Notes: generated by a model from the letters alone, not told the origin. 64,000 nucleotides of DNA from Arthrobacter sp. SLBN-122 (GCF_006715165.1 NZ_VFMS01000001.1:620001-684000); one strand, 5' to 3'. Counted from the first letter of the stretch, positions 16,665-25,171 are shown. A program made the numbers and translations.

Positions 16665-17052
16665 CCGGCGCGTCCCGCAGGAACCGGGCTATGTTCCCTA
16701 CCGGCCGCCCGAAAAGCGGACACTGCACCGGCTCTCCGAAACCGGCGAGATAGTTGCCTACACAGACGAGGAGTACGGGGTCCGCAAGGACGACGGGCTT
16801 GGCATCGTTAAACCCGTGAACTCCTCGGGTGGTCTGCTGTTCCTTTCGCTCCTGATGACGGCCATGTTCGGCCTGATGCTTTACGGCATCGTCCAGATGG
16901 CAGTGACTGACCAGTGGGACATCCTCGGCCGGACGTGGTGGATGTACCTATTGGTCCTCTACCCGCTGTTCGCAGGCTGGGCCGGTTTCTTCAAAGAGCG
17001 CAAAGCTGAAAAGCTGCGCAGGTCCAAGAACCTCCCGCCGCCCGTGGAATAG
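16651..17052 (+). CDS. Membrane protein, paralogue 4 of a tandem array
   Basis: 133 residues from ATG 16651 (MARRSRRVPQEPGYV), with CAGGACCAGC before it. It carries KRTLHRLSETGEIVAYTDEE followed by YGV, two membrane helices (about 62-85 and 95-113) and the basic tail AEKLRRSKNLPPPVE, which aligns with the tails of the other three copies. The 14-base overlap with paralogue 3 repeats the 2/3 junction. It is the last copy; the asd promoter follows within 90 bases. Confidence 0.7.
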   Translation: MARRSRRVPQEPGYVPYRPPEKRTLHRLSETGEIVAYTDEEYGVRKDDGLGIVKPVNSSGGLLFLSLLMTAMFGLMLYGIVQMAVTDQWDILGRTWWMYLLVLYPLFAGWAGFFKERKAEKLRRSKNLPPPVE

Positions 17053-17134
17053 CGCCTAAGGCGCGGAGCGCCGTCGTGCGCCTATCCCTGCCGGGACGTG
17101 ACGTAACCGACTGCGCCCTGCCGGTCGCGCCGTC

Positions 17135-17140
17135 TAAAAT
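17135..17140 (+). promoter_or_regulatory. -10 box TAAAAT of a leaderless promoter
   Basis: TAAAAT ends 6 bases before the asd ATG, with AGTCCA between and no ribosome site. It is the best -10 match in the window. Confidence 0.65.
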
Positions 17141-17146
17141 AGTCCA

Positions 17147-18277
17147 ATGACTACAGCAGCTACCCCCTCCGTCGGCCTGGTCGGATGGCGCGGCATGGTC
17201 GGTTCCGTCCTCATACAGCGCATGCAGGACGAGGGCGACTTCGCCAACATCAACCCGGTGTTCTTCTCCACCTCCAACGCGGGAGGTGCCGCGCCTTCCT
17301 TCGCTGAAGGCGCCGGCAAGCTCGAAGACGCGTTCGACGTCGACACCCTGGCGAAGCTGCCGATTATCGTCACCGCCCAGGGCGGCGACTACACCAAGCA
17401 GGTCCACGGCGAGCTGCGCAGCCGCGGCTGGGACGGCCTCTGGATCGACGCCGCCTCCACCCTGCGCATGAGCGACGACTCCATCATCGTTCTGGACCCC
17501 ATCAACCGCGACGTTATCGACAAGGGCCTGGTCAACGGCACCAAGGACTTCATCGGCGGCAACTGCACCGTCTCCTGCATGCTCATGGGCCTCGGCGGCC
17601 TGTTCAAGAACGGCCTGGTGGAATGGGGCACCTCCATGACGTACCAGGCTGCCTCCGGCGGTGGCGCCCGGCACATGCGCGAGCTCCTCAGCCAGTTCGG
17701 GACGCTCAACGCTGAGGTCAGCACCGAACTGGACGATCCGGCGTCGGCCATCCTGGACATCGACCGCAAGGTCCTGGCCCACCAGCGCACGGAGATCGAC
17801 GCCACCCAGTTCGGCGTGCCGCTGGCCGGTTCCCTGATCCCCTGGATCGACGCGGACCTTGGCAACGGGCAGTCCAAGGAAGAGTGGAAGGCCGGGGTGG
17901 AGACCAACAAGATCCTGGGCACTTCCGAGGAAAACCGCGTGATCATGGACGGCCTCTGCGTCCGCATCGGTGCCATGCGTTCCCACTCCCAGGCCCTCAC
18001 GCTCAAGCTCCGCGAGGACCTGTCCGTGGCCGAGATCGAGAAGCTCCTCGACGAGGACAACCAGTGGGCCAAGGTGGTGCCGAACACCAAGGAAGCCTCC
18101 ATGGCCGAACTGACCCCCGTGGCCGCGTCGGGCACCCTGGACATTCCGGTTGGCCGCATTCGCAAGATGGAGATGGGCCCGCAGTACATCAGCGCCTTCA
18201 CCGTGGGCGACCAGCTCCTCTGGGGTGCCGCCGAGCCGCTGCGCCGCATGCTCAACATCGCCACCGGCAACCTGTAG
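17147..18277 (+). CDS. asd: Aspartate-semialdehyde dehydrogenase (E. coli-like type)
   Basis: Reduces aspartyl phosphate to aspartate semialdehyde with NADPH, feeding lysine, diaminopimelate, threonine and methionine synthesis. 376 residues. The N-terminal nucleotide loop is [17 protein letters not shown], the catalytic Cys140 sits in [17 protein letters not shown], and the catalytic His region is [13 protein letters not shown]. These are the signatures of the Gram-negative (E. coli Asd) branch, not of the roughly 340-residue branch with GATGQVG found in many actinobacteria. No lysC is adjacent. A strong terminator follows. Confidence 0.96.
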   Translation: MTTAATPSVGLVGWRGMVGSVLIQRMQDEGDFANINPVFFSTSNAGGAAPSFAEGAGKLEDAFDVDTLAKLPIIVTAQGGDYTKQVHGELRSRGWDGLWIDAASTLRMSDDSIIVLDPINRDVIDKGLVNGTKDFIGGNCTVSCMLMGLGGLFKNGLVEWGTSMTYQAASGGGARHMRELLSQFGTLNAEVSTELDDPASAILDIDRKVLAHQRTEIDATQFGVPLAGSLIPWIDADLGNGQSKEEWKAGVETNKILGTSEENRVIMDGLCVRIGAMRSHSQALTLKLREDLSVAEIEKLLDEDNQWAKVVPNTKEASMAELTPVAASGTLDIPVGRIRKMEMGPQYISAFTVGDQLLWGAAEPLRRMLNIATGNL

Positions 18278-18296
18278 CCCTTACAGCTGCCCCACG

Positions 18297-18330
18297 AGCG
18301 GCCCTTGCCTACCAGGCAGGGGCCGCTTTT
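18297..18330 (+). terminator. Rho-independent terminator of asd
   Basis: AGCGGCCCTTGCCT pairs with AGGCAGGGGCCGCT (one G-T pair) around a 2-base core loop and is followed by TTTT. Confidence 0.85.
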
Positions 18331-18343
18331 GCGTGGAAGGGGG

Positions 18344-19447
18344 TCAGGTGGCCAGGAACGTCGTGTAACGCCCCGCTGCCTTGGCAAAGGCTGCCTGGGC
18401 TGCCGGGCCCAGCGGCTTGGTCCCATCGAAGAGTTCGGGGACGACGGCGGCACCCCGGCCCGTGCCCTGGAGTGCCCAGGTGCCCACCACCTTCCCCGCC
18501 GCTAGTACCGTCTTCTTGAAGACGCCGTTGCCGCCGGGCACGATCAGGTCGAAATGCTCCGGCGCCAGGACTGGGGTCCGGTCCGTGTAGCCGAGGACGA
18601 ACTCATCGAATCCGGGCAGCAGGTGGACGGAGCGGCCGCCCGGGACTCCGGAATCCAGGAGGGCGGCCACGTCAGGTGAGAGCCAGTAGCCGGTGCCATC
18701 GATTTCCAACTCCACCAGCTGGCCCTGGACCTGCTGGAACGCGGCGCGCACCTCGGTCAGCGGCAGCTGCGTCCACCAGGCAAAGTCGCGGATGGTGGCC
18801 GGACCGTGGCTCCGGAAGTAGCGCAGCGCAAACTCGGCAATGGCTTCCTGGCGCTCCATCCGGCGGGACGCTGGAATCCACTCGTCGAAGGCCGCGATCA
18901 GCTGCTGGTTGCCGGAGAGCGGCCCCGGCACCAACCAACGGTGGCGGCAGAGCGTCCCCAGGAGATGGATGCCGCGCTGCCCCTGCGTGGGCTGGCCGCC
19001 GGCGTCGAACACCTTGAACAGCTCGGGACGGCTGACGGGACCATCAGCGAGAATCCGGTCCAGGGCCAGGTCGCGCGCCTTCTCAACATCAGCCCAGGTG
19101 ATTTCCAGCTGCCGGTGCCTGCCGGCGATGCTTTTGGTGAGTCGCTCGGCCGTGAGGGCCAGCATCCAGCCCAGGTCCTCGGGGGCAACGAGATGAAGTG
19201 TTCCCCGCATCGGCCAGGACCGGACCACAGTCCCGGAATCGATGGCAGCACGCACGTCCGAGATCCCCGCACCGGGCACCCGCACCCCGACTGCCCACAG
19301 CGCTGCCGGCAGGTCCTGCGCTTGCATAGCGGTCATCCACCGCACCAGCCCCGGCACTGACATGGCGCCGTCCCCGGCGAGCTGCTGGGATGCCAGCCGG
19401 AGCCTGCCAATCATCCTGCGGTCACGCGGGGAACCAGATGCAGCCAT
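18344..19447 (-). CDS. AlkZ-like winged-helix DNA glycosylase family protein
   Basis: A 367-residue member of the HTH_42/AlkZ (YcaQ-related) family of winged-helix proteins that unhook interstrand crosslinks or excise alkylated bases. Two family landmarks are present: the catalytic Q-x-Q motif as Gln42-Ala-Gln44 in TAMQAQDLPAAL, and SWPMRGTLHLVAPEDLGWML. The C-terminal third has the W-x-L-Q-G-T-G beta segment. The Q-x-Q form goes with active glycosylases, and Q-x-D with the AlkX subgroup; activity here is inferred. The ATG has a TAGGAT -10 box 6 bases upstream. It follows murB on the same strand. Confidence 0.82.
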   Translation of the reverse strand: MAASGSPRDRRMIGRLRLASQQLAGDGAMSVPGLVRWMTAMQAQDLPAALWAVGVRVPGAGISDVRAAIDSGTVVRSWPMRGTLHLVAPEDLGWMLALTAERLTKSIAGRHRQLEITWADVEKARDLALDRILADGPVSRPELFKVFDAGGQPTQGQRGIHLLGTLCRHRWLVPGPLSGNQQLIAAFDEWIPASRRMERQEAIAEFALRYFRSHGPATIRDFAWWTQLPLTEVRAAFQQVQGQLVELEIDGTGYWLSPDVAALLDSGVPGGRSVHLLPGFDEFVLGYTDRTPVLAPEHFDLIVPGGNGVFKKTVLAAGKVVGTWALQGTGRGAAVVPELFDGTKPLGPAAQAAFAKAAGRYTTFLAT

Positions 19448-19453
19448 GCGCCC

Positions 19454-19459
19454 ATCCTA
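19454..19459 (-). promoter_or_regulatory. -10 box TAGGAT of a leaderless promoter
   Basis: On the minus strand TAGGAT ends 6 bases before the ATG of the AlkZ-like gene (GGGCGC between). Confidence 0.55.
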
Positions 19460-19485
19460 GGCCGGGCACTGCCCTGGCGGGACTC

Positions 19486-20553
19486 CTACAGGTCCAGTCC
19501 GATGAGCAGCGGCTCCGGATGCAGCTGGATGCCAAAGCGGCGTTCGACGCCGGCCTGCACTTCCCGTGCCACGGCCACCATGTCGGCGGCGCTGGCGGAG
19601 CCGCGGTTGGTGATAGCCAGCGTGTGCTTGGTGGACAGGGATGCGCGGCCGCCGGCCACACCCTCCGGTTCCAGGCCAAAGCCCTTGCCGAACCCTGCCT
19701 GGTCGATCAGCCATGCCGCGGAAAGTTTCACCTGTCCGTCCTGGCCTGCGGGATAGCGCGGCGCCGATTCCGGCAGCCTGTCCGCCACATCCGCCGAGAC
19801 GATGGGGTTCGTGAAGAACGAGCCGGTGGAGTAGGTATCGCGGTCACTGCCATCCCACACCATGCCCTTGGAGCCCCGCAGCCGGAGCACTTCCCGCCGG
19901 ACGTCATTGGCGTAGGCGCGCTTGCCCACCTCCACGCCCAGGGAGCGGGCCAGCTCGGCGTAACGGATGGGGGCACTCATCCGCCCCAGCGGCAGCTGGA
20001 ACTCGACCGTGAGGACCACATACCGGGGCGAGCCGTTGACGGTGGTGCGCTTGAGGATGGAGTCCCGGTAGCCGAACTGCAACTCGGAATTGGTGAAGGT
20101 CTGGACTGCATTGCGTTCGCGGTCCCACGTGCGGACGGCCGCGATGGTCTGGGACACTTCGGCGCCGTAAGCCCCCACATTCTGGACCGGGGTGGCACCC
20201 GTGGAGCCGGGGATGCCGGACAAGGCCTCGATCCCGGACCAGGCGTGGCGGACGGCGTGCTCCACGAGCTTGTCCCAGTTATGGCCGGCCTGCACCACTA
20301 CTGCCACTCCCCCGCAGGAGTCCTCCGCGTTGACCGTGAACCCCTCCGAGGCGATTTTGACGACGGTCCCGGGGTACCCGTCGTCGGACACCAGGAGGTT
20401 TGACCCGCCGCTGATGATGAGGACCTGCTCGCCGGCCGCATCCGCGGCCCGCACGGCATCGATGATCTCTGCCTCGGTCCGGGCCTCGATGAACTTGCCG
20501 GCGGGGCCGCCGACGGCGGAGGTGGTCAGGGAGGAAAGCAGGGTGGGAGTCAC
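19486..20553 (-). CDS. murB: UDP-N-acetylenolpyruvoylglucosamine reductase
   Basis: Reduces UDP-GlcNAc-enolpyruvate to UDP-MurNAc with NADPH and FAD, the second step of peptidoglycan precursor synthesis. The 355-residue protein has FAD-binding LIISGGSNLLVSDDGYPGTV and LSGIPGSTGATPVQNVGAYGAE in the N-terminal and central parts, the catalytic Ser in TGSFFTNPIV, and a type I C-terminal domain ending with GFGLEPEGVAGGRASLSTKH split over the substrate loop. GTG start; TAGTAT lies 9 bases upstream. It ends the cluster MaoC-MaoC-MFS-murB, all on the minus strand with short gaps. Confidence 0.96.
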   Translation of the reverse strand: MTPTLLSSLTTSAVGGPAGKFIEARTEAEIIDAVRAADAAGEQVLIISGGSNLLVSDDGYPGTVVKIASEGFTVNAEDSCGGVAVVVQAGHNWDKLVEHAVRHAWSGIEALSGIPGSTGATPVQNVGAYGAEVSQTIAAVRTWDRERNAVQTFTNSELQFGYRDSILKRTTVNGSPRYVVLTVEFQLPLGRMSAPIRYAELARSLGVEVGKRAYANDVRREVLRLRGSKGMVWDGSDRDTYSTGSFFTNPIVSADVADRLPESAPRYPAGQDGQVKLSAAWLIDQAGFGKGFGLEPEGVAGGRASLSTKHTLAITNRGSASAADMVAVAREVQAGVERRFGIQLHPEPLLIGLDL

Positions 20554-20575
20554 CCGTCAACAATACTAGGGAAAG

Positions 20576-21847
20576 CTAGCCGGCCTTCCGTGCCACCGGG
20601 GACAACACGAAGCTCACGGCGAGCATTACCATCACCGCAAGGAGTGAGTGCAGGATCCCCACATGTTCGGCCAGCAGGCCGAGCAGCGGGGGTCCGCACA
20701 GGAACGCGCCGTAGCCGATGGTGGACACCACTGACACGCGGGCCGCGGCCTTGGCAGGATCGTCGGCCGCGGCGGACATGCCCACCGGGAAGCCCAGGGA
20801 TGCGCCCAGACCCCAGGCGGCGAGGCCCACGTACGCGAGCCACGGCGCGGGGGCGAAGACGAACACTGCCAGACCCAGGACCGCCAGGGCGGCACACCAG
20901 CGCATGACGGGAACACGGCCGAAGCGGTCCAGCACCACTGTCCCGGCGAACCGGCCGATGGTCATGAACGTGACAAAAAGCCCATAGCCGGCAGCACCGG
21001 CGGCATCGCTCTGCCCGTGGCCGTCCGCCAGCGCAAGGGCCACCCAGTCCCCGGCGGCACCTTCGGCCAGGGCGAGGCCGAGCACCAGGACGCCGAGAAG
21101 CAGCGTCCGGCGGTCCCGCCACGCCTGGGCGATCTTCCGTTTGTTGTCCAGGGGCGGGTCAGCCGGGCTTGCGGCGGGGATCACGGGAATGGGGCCCGTG
21201 GTGGGGTCTTCAAAGTTGTCCGGGGTGTAGGTCCGCTCCCCTGCCGTGGTGATGTCGGCCCGGAACCAGGACGCCGCCGTCGCCACCGATACGGCCACCA
21301 CCGTTCCTGCCGCCGCAAGGTGCCAGAACACGGGCACAGACGCAGCAGCCGCAGCGGCGCCCAGTCCCGCGCCGGCCACGGTTCCCAGGCTGAAGGCGCC
21401 GTGGAGCCGCGGCATGATGTGCCGCCCCACCGCACGCTCCACTGCCGCGCCCTCCACATTGGAAGCAGTGTTCCAGCTCCCCGTTCCCAGGCCGATGATG
21501 CCCAGGCCGACAGCGGTAGCCACAGGGCTTGACAGCACTGTTGTGCCAAAACCCGCCGTCAGCAGACCGACGCCGGCCATGATGCTGCCGGTGCGGATGG
21601 TCCTCGTGGACCCCAGCCGCAGAACGATGAGGCCGGAGGCCGAAACGGAGGCGAAGGAGCCAAGCGTCATGCAGAGCAGGATGACCCCGACGGTGCCCGG
21701 GCTGAGATCCAACGCGTCCCGGATGGCGGGCAGCCGGGACACCCAGGAGGCGAAGGCCAGGCCACTTGCCGTGTAGGCCACCACCACGGCGTTCCGCCAG
21801 TGCCTGACCTGGAGGGACGTCGCCTCGATTCCTGTACCTGCCCTCAA
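20576..21847 (-). CDS. MFS transporter (YbjJ-like, 12 helices)
   Basis: A 423-residue membrane protein with 12 hydrophobic segments and a long cytosolic loop in the middle (about 195-245, including PDNFEDPTTGPIPVIPAASP). The first helix region is VVVAYTASGLAFASWVSRLP, and the A-S-W-x-x-R-x-P pattern is typical of the YbjJ/FucP-like MFS branch. Substrate unknown. The start appears to be TTG at 21847, because no ATG or GTG precedes the first helix; this is uncertain. It lies 10 bases after the MaoC gene and 22 bases before murB, so it is co-transcribed with them. Confidence 0.85.
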   Translation of the reverse strand: MRAGTGIEATSLQVRHWRNAVVVAYTASGLAFASWVSRLPAIRDALDLSPGTVGVILLCMTLGSFASVSASGLIVLRLGSTRTIRTGSIMAGVGLLTAGFGTTVLSSPVATAVGLGIIGLGTGSWNTASNVEGAAVERAVGRHIMPRLHGAFSLGTVAGAGLGAAAAAASVPVFWHLAAAGTVVAVSVATAASWFRADITTAGERTYTPDNFEDPTTGPIPVIPAASPADPPLDNKRKIAQAWRDRRTLLLGVLVLGLALAEGAAGDWVALALADGHGQSDAAGAAGYGLFVTFMTIGRFAGTVVLDRFGRVPVMRWCAALAVLGLAVFVFAPAPWLAYVGLAAWGLGASLGFPVGMSAAADDPAKAAARVSVVSTIGYGAFLCGPPLLGLLAEHVGILHSLLAVMVMLAVSFVLSPVARKAG

Positions 21848-21857
21848 TGGTACGGGC

Positions 21858-22295
21858 TCAGGACAGCTTGACGACGGCCTGGGCCTTCATCAGGACTTTT
21901 TGCCCGGCCGAGACAACTGTGAGGTCGACGCGGGCGGTGCCCGCATCGGCGTCGAGCTTTCCGATGGTGCCGCTGACCTCGATGGTGGCGCCGGGCTCCT
22001 GGGTTCCGGTGGTGTCGGTGACCAGGACGGGCTTGGTGAAGCGGGTCTGGAAATCCACGACGGCGGCGGGGTCACCCGCCCAGTCGGTCACCAGCTGCAC
22101 GGCTGAGCCCATGGTGAACATGCCGTGCGCGATGACGCCCGGCAGCTCCACGCCTGTGGCGAAGGCCTCGTTCCAGTGAATGGGGTTGAAGTCGCCGGAA
22201 GCTCCGGCGTACTTGACCAGGTCGGTGCGGGTGACCTCGATGGTACGGCTGCCGATTTCCTGGCCGGCGCTCAGTTCGTTGAAAGTGGGGCTCAT
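21858..22295 (-). CDS. MaoC-like dehydratase (HadB type)
   Basis: A 145-residue single hot-dog-fold protein with the hydratase signature Y-A-G-A-S-G-D-F-N-P-I-H (YAGASGDFNPIHWNEAFA), where Asp and His are catalytic, followed by ELPGVIAHGMFTMG. Such proteins hydrate enoyl thioesters. It starts 2 bases after the stop of a longer HadA-like partner, the arrangement of mycobacterial and streptomycete two-subunit dehydratases. In those relatives the pair acts on long-chain acyl-ACP; in a bacterium without mycolic acids the substrate is unknown. Confidence 0.88.
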   Translation of the reverse strand: MSPTFNELSAGQEIGSRTIEVTRTDLVKYAGASGDFNPIHWNEAFATGVELPGVIAHGMFTMGSAVQLVTDWAGDPAAVVDFQTRFTKPVLVTDTTGTQEPGATIEVSGTIGKLDADAGTARVDLTVVSAGQKVLMKAQAVVKLS

Positions 22296-22297
22296 GG

Positions 22298-22759
22298 TTA
22301 CTGTCCCTCTCCGCGGACCAGGATGGATGACGTGGTGGTGGTGACCGGTTCCCGGGAGTCGCCGGAACTGAGGGCGAAAATTTCTGAGCGGGTGGTGATC
22401 ATGGCCCCGCCGCCCATGGCCCGGACGCCGTCGACGTGCAGTTCCGCGACGAGGCGGTCGCCGGCAACGATGGGCCGGTGGTGGGTGAAGCGCTGGTCCG
22501 CGTGGACCACGCGGGAGAAGTCGATGCCGGCGTCCGGATCCTCGATGAGCTGGGCATCGGCACGCTGGGCGATGATGATGGCGAAGGTCGGGGGTGCCAC
22601 CAAGTCACTGTGGCCCAGGGCCGTGGCTGCATCGACGTCGAAGTGCGCGGGGTGGGTGGCCTTCACGGCGCGGGCGAACTCGCGGATTTTCTCACGGCCA
22701 ACGTCGTACACCTCTGCGGCAGGGTAGCTTCGGCCCTGCAGATCCGGATTGATAGTCAT
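22298..22759 (-). CDS. MaoC-like dehydratase, N-terminal-domain type (HadA)
   Basis: 153 residues from ATG 22759 (MTINPDLQGRSYPAAEVYDV), the usual start of this family; the longer open frame lacks support. It has the FAS1-dehydratase N-terminal fold with KIREFARAVKATHPAHFDVD and the segment DLVAPPTFAIIIAQRAD, but lacks the D-x-x-x-x-H catalytic pattern, consistent with a non-catalytic partner subunit. It works with the neighbouring HadB-like protein. A CAGGCT box lies 7 bases upstream of the ATG. Divergent from the ArsR gene, with the operator-like inverted repeat between them. Confidence 0.86.
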   Translation of the reverse strand: MTINPDLQGRSYPAAEVYDVGREKIREFARAVKATHPAHFDVDAATALGHSDLVAPPTFAIIIAQRADAQLIEDPDAGIDFSRVVHADQRFTHHRPIVAGDRLVAELHVDGVRAMGGGAMITTRSEIFALSSGDSREPVTTTTSSILVRGEGQ

Positions 22760-22812
22760 GGATTCCAGCCTATCCCCGGCGCACCCGGGACAGGTTCCGC
22801 AACCCACTGGTA

Positions 22813-22834
22813 TGATGGATTCATCATTCCATCA
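22813..22834. promoter_or_regulatory. Inverted repeat, likely ArsR operator
   Basis: TGATGGA and TCCATCA are perfect 7-base arms around an 8-base centre; inside lies a second symmetry ATGATG/CATCAT. It is located 20 bases before the preferred TTG start of the ArsR gene and between two divergent genes, the place expected for an autoregulatory site. Confidence 0.65.
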
Positions 22835-22853
22835 AGCCGCAGGAGCCCCTCCC

Positions 22854-23234
22854 TTGCTGTCTTCCGCCCAAGCGCCGCTGTACGAGATCAAGGCCAACCT
22901 GTTCAAGGGCCTGGCGCACCCGGCACGTATCCGGATCCTTGAACTGCTGGCCGCAGCTCCGCAGGAAACTGCGGCGGTCAGTTACCTTCTGGCAGAGACC
23001 GGGCTTGAAGCCTCGCACCTCTCCCAGCACCTGGCCACCCTGCGCAGGCATAGGGTGGTGACCTCCGTACGCACCGCCAACGCCGTGACTTACCAACTGG
23101 CGCACCCAGGGGTTTCGCAACTGCTCGCCATCGCCCGGACCTTCCTCCTGGACAGCCTGTCCGAATCGAACGAACAGCTCCGGCTGGCGCAGCAGCTGCC
23201 GGCGGAGCACCTGTCCCGCGGATCAGCCTCGTGA
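22854..23234 (+). CDS. ArsR-family transcriptional regulator
   Basis: 126 residues from TTG 22854, chosen because GCAGGAG lies 8 bases upstream and because earlier in-frame starts would place the inverted-repeat operator inside the coding region. Winged-helix domain: LFKGLAHPARIRILELLAAA, then ETGLEASHLSQHLATLRRH (recognition helix) and VVTSVRTANAVTYQLAHP (wing). The metal-binding E-L-C-V-C-D-L motif of arsenite sensors is absent and there are no Cys, so it is not a classic metal sensor. Its last codon overlaps the GTG of the SulP transporter (GTGA), so it most likely controls that transporter. Confidence 0.85.
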   Translation: MLSSAQAPLYEIKANLFKGLAHPARIRILELLAAAPQETAAVSYLLAETGLEASHLSQHLATLRRHRVVTSVRTANAVTYQLAHPGVSQLLAIARTFLLDSLSESNEQLRLAQQLPAEHLSRGSAS

Positions 23235-24922
23235 CGGCCACCGCCGCCACCGGCCGCGCCACTGCCAGGGCCGCGCAGAGGCTTACCAGGTTCCTCCCGT
23301 CCCGGCAGGATTACGCCGGTCTGCGCTCATCGTGGCGCACAGACCTGCTGGCCGGCATCACCGTGGGCATTGTCGCCCTGCCGCTGGCCCTCGCATTCGG
23401 GGTGAGCTCCGGGGTGGGCGCCGAGGCCGGACTTATCACCGCCATCGTGGCCGGCATGGTGGCAGCCCTTATGGGCGGGTCATCCGTGCAGGTTTCGGGC
23501 CCCACCGGCGCCATGGTGGTGGTCCTGGCACCCGTCGTAGCCGTCCACGGCCCCGGCAGCGTAGCCCCGCTCTCACTGATGGCAGGGCTACTGGTCTGCA
23601 TTATGGGATTCAGCGGCCTGGGCCGGGCCGTCGCCTTCATCCCCTGGCCCGTGGTGGAGGGCTTCACCTTGGGGATTGCGGCCATTATCTTGCTCCAGCA
23701 GGTTCCGCTCGCAACGGGCACGTCCGGCGTCCCGGGACACAACACCGTGATCGCCGCCGTCGAAGCTGCCTCAGCCGCGCAGGCTCCCACTGTCCTGCTG
23801 ACGCTGGCACTCGTAGTGCTGGTCGCCGTCGTGATGGTCCTGCTGCAGAAGCTGTTCCGGGCCCTTCCGGCGAGCCTGGTGGCGGTCCTCCTGGCCACCG
23901 CGTCGGCCGAACTCCTGCAGCTGGATGTCCCACGGATCGGCCCCCTGCCCCACTCCCTTCCCGCGCCGGCAATGCCCGCCGTGGACGTGGCCACCTTGGG
24001 CAGCCTTGCCATGCCCGCGGTAGCCATCGCCGTCCTGGCCGCCATCGAATCACTGCTCTCAGCCAGGGTGGCCGCCGGGATGGCCGGCCCGGACGGCAGA
24101 CCCACCGGACCCTACAGCCCGGACCGTGAGCTGACCGGCCAGGGCCTGGCTTCCATCGCCGCCGGACTGTTTGGCGGCATGCCGGCCACCGGAGCCATCG
24201 CCAGGACCGCGGTCAATGTACGTTCAGGGGCCCGAACCCGGCTGGCCGCAGCCGTTCACGCCGTCGTGTTGCTGGCCATCACCTACTTGGCATCCGGAAT
24301 GGTGAGCCGCATCCCGCTGGCAGCTCTGGGCGGGATCCTGATGGTCACGGCAACACGGATGGTTTCCCGGCGCACCGTTGCCGCGATCCTGCGTTCCACC
24401 CGGGCAGACGCAGCAGTCTTTGTCATCACTGCGATCATTACCGTGGCCTTCGACCTGATCGTTGCCATCCAGATCGGACTCGCCGCGGCGGCGCTCTTCG
24501 CGCTGCGGAAATTCGCCTCCTTGAGCGGCGTCCAGCGCGAGCCGGTCCCCGGGCCTTCCGCCGACGGCGATGAGCACATAGCGGTCCTTCGGCTGGACGG
24601 AGCCATGTTCTTCGGCGCCGCCGAGCGCATCCTCCAGGAAATCAGCCAGGTCAAGGATATCCAGGTGGCCATCATCAGGCTCTCGCAGCTGCGGATGCTT
24701 GACGCCACCGGCGCCCACGCCCTGGTGGAGGTCATCGCTGCGCTGGAACTGCGCGGAATTACCGTGCTGCTCAAGGGTGTGCGGCCGGACCACCTGGACC
24801 TGGTGACCAACGTGGGCGTGATCCGTTCGCTCCGGCACCACAAACACCTGTTCCAGCATCTTCCGGATGCCGTGGAGCACGCCCGCAGCCACGTCCTGCG
24901 GAACGCAGCAGCTAGCGCCTGA
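23231..24922 (+). CDS. SulP-family anion transporter with STAS domain
   Basis: A 563-residue inner-membrane SLC26/SulP protein. Residues 30-420 form the transporter core with LAGITVGIVALPLALAFGVS, the conserved GGSSVQVSGPTGAMVVVLAP, and repeats of hydrophobic helices. Residues 450-550 form a cytosolic STAS domain with VAIIRLSQLRMLDATGAHAL. Family members carry sulfate, bicarbonate or dicarboxylates, and the anion cannot be assigned here. GTG start, coupled to the ArsR gene through a 4-base overlap. The end converges with the DUF3188 gene (11 bases of overlap). Confidence 0.92.
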   Translation: MTATAATGRATARAAQRLTRFLPSRQDYAGLRSSWRTDLLAGITVGIVALPLALAFGVSSGVGAEAGLITAIVAGMVAALMGGSSVQVSGPTGAMVVVLAPVVAVHGPGSVAPLSLMAGLLVCIMGFSGLGRAVAFIPWPVVEGFTLGIAAIILLQQVPLATGTSGVPGHNTVIAAVEAASAAQAPTVLLTLALVVLVAVVMVLLQKLFRALPASLVAVLLATASAELLQLDVPRIGPLPHSLPAPAMPAVDVATLGSLAMPAVAIAVLAAIESLLSARVAAGMAGPDGRPTGPYSPDRELTGQGLASIAAGLFGGMPATGAIARTAVNVRSGARTRLAAAVHAVVLLAITYLASGMVSRIPLAALGGILMVTATRMVSRRTVAAILRSTRADAAVFVITAIITVAFDLIVAIQIGLAAAALFALRKFASLSGVQREPVPGPSADGDEHIAVLRLDGAMFFGAAERILQEISQVKDIQVAIIRLSQLRMLDATGAHALVEVIAALELRGITVLLKGVRPDHLDLVTNVGVIRSLRHHKHLFQHLPDAVEHARSHVLRNAAASA

Positions 24923-25136
24923 GGTTTTTGCGGATCGACTGGCCGCGGACCACGATGCCCACCACGTGCAGGACAAGGCCCAGTCCGATCAGCGGCAGGG
25001 AGGCCATGGCCAGGGTTTGGTTGCCGCCGGTGTTGCCGATGATGTTCAGGATGATGCCGACGGCGATCAGTCCCATCGCGCTGAAGACGAGGACTTTGTA
25101 ACGGGTTGGCGCGGTGGCCCAGAATTCGTTCAGCAC
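24912..25136 (-). CDS. Small membrane protein, DUF3188-like
   Basis: A 74-residue protein with two membrane helices (about 16-35, VLVFSAMGLIAVGIILNIIG; and 45-64) and a basic C-terminus RGQSIRKNLRR. The layout fits the DUF3188 family of small actinobacterial membrane proteins; the family name is from memory of the pattern. GTG start with a TAGACT box 6 bases upstream. It is 35 bases behind the DUF2797 gene. Function unknown. Confidence 0.65.
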   Translation of the reverse strand: MLNEFWATAPTRYKVLVFSAMGLIAVGIILNIIGNTGGNQTLAMASLPLIGLGLVLHVVGIVVRGQSIRKNLRR

Positions 25137-25142
25137 CGTGCA

Positions 25143-25148
25143 AGTCTA
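25143..25148 (-). promoter_or_regulatory. -10 box TAGACT of a leaderless promoter
   Basis: On the minus strand TAGACT ends 6 bases before the GTG start at 25136. Confidence 0.5.
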
Positions 25149-25171
25149 CCGTCCAGGCCTTGCGGGCCCTG

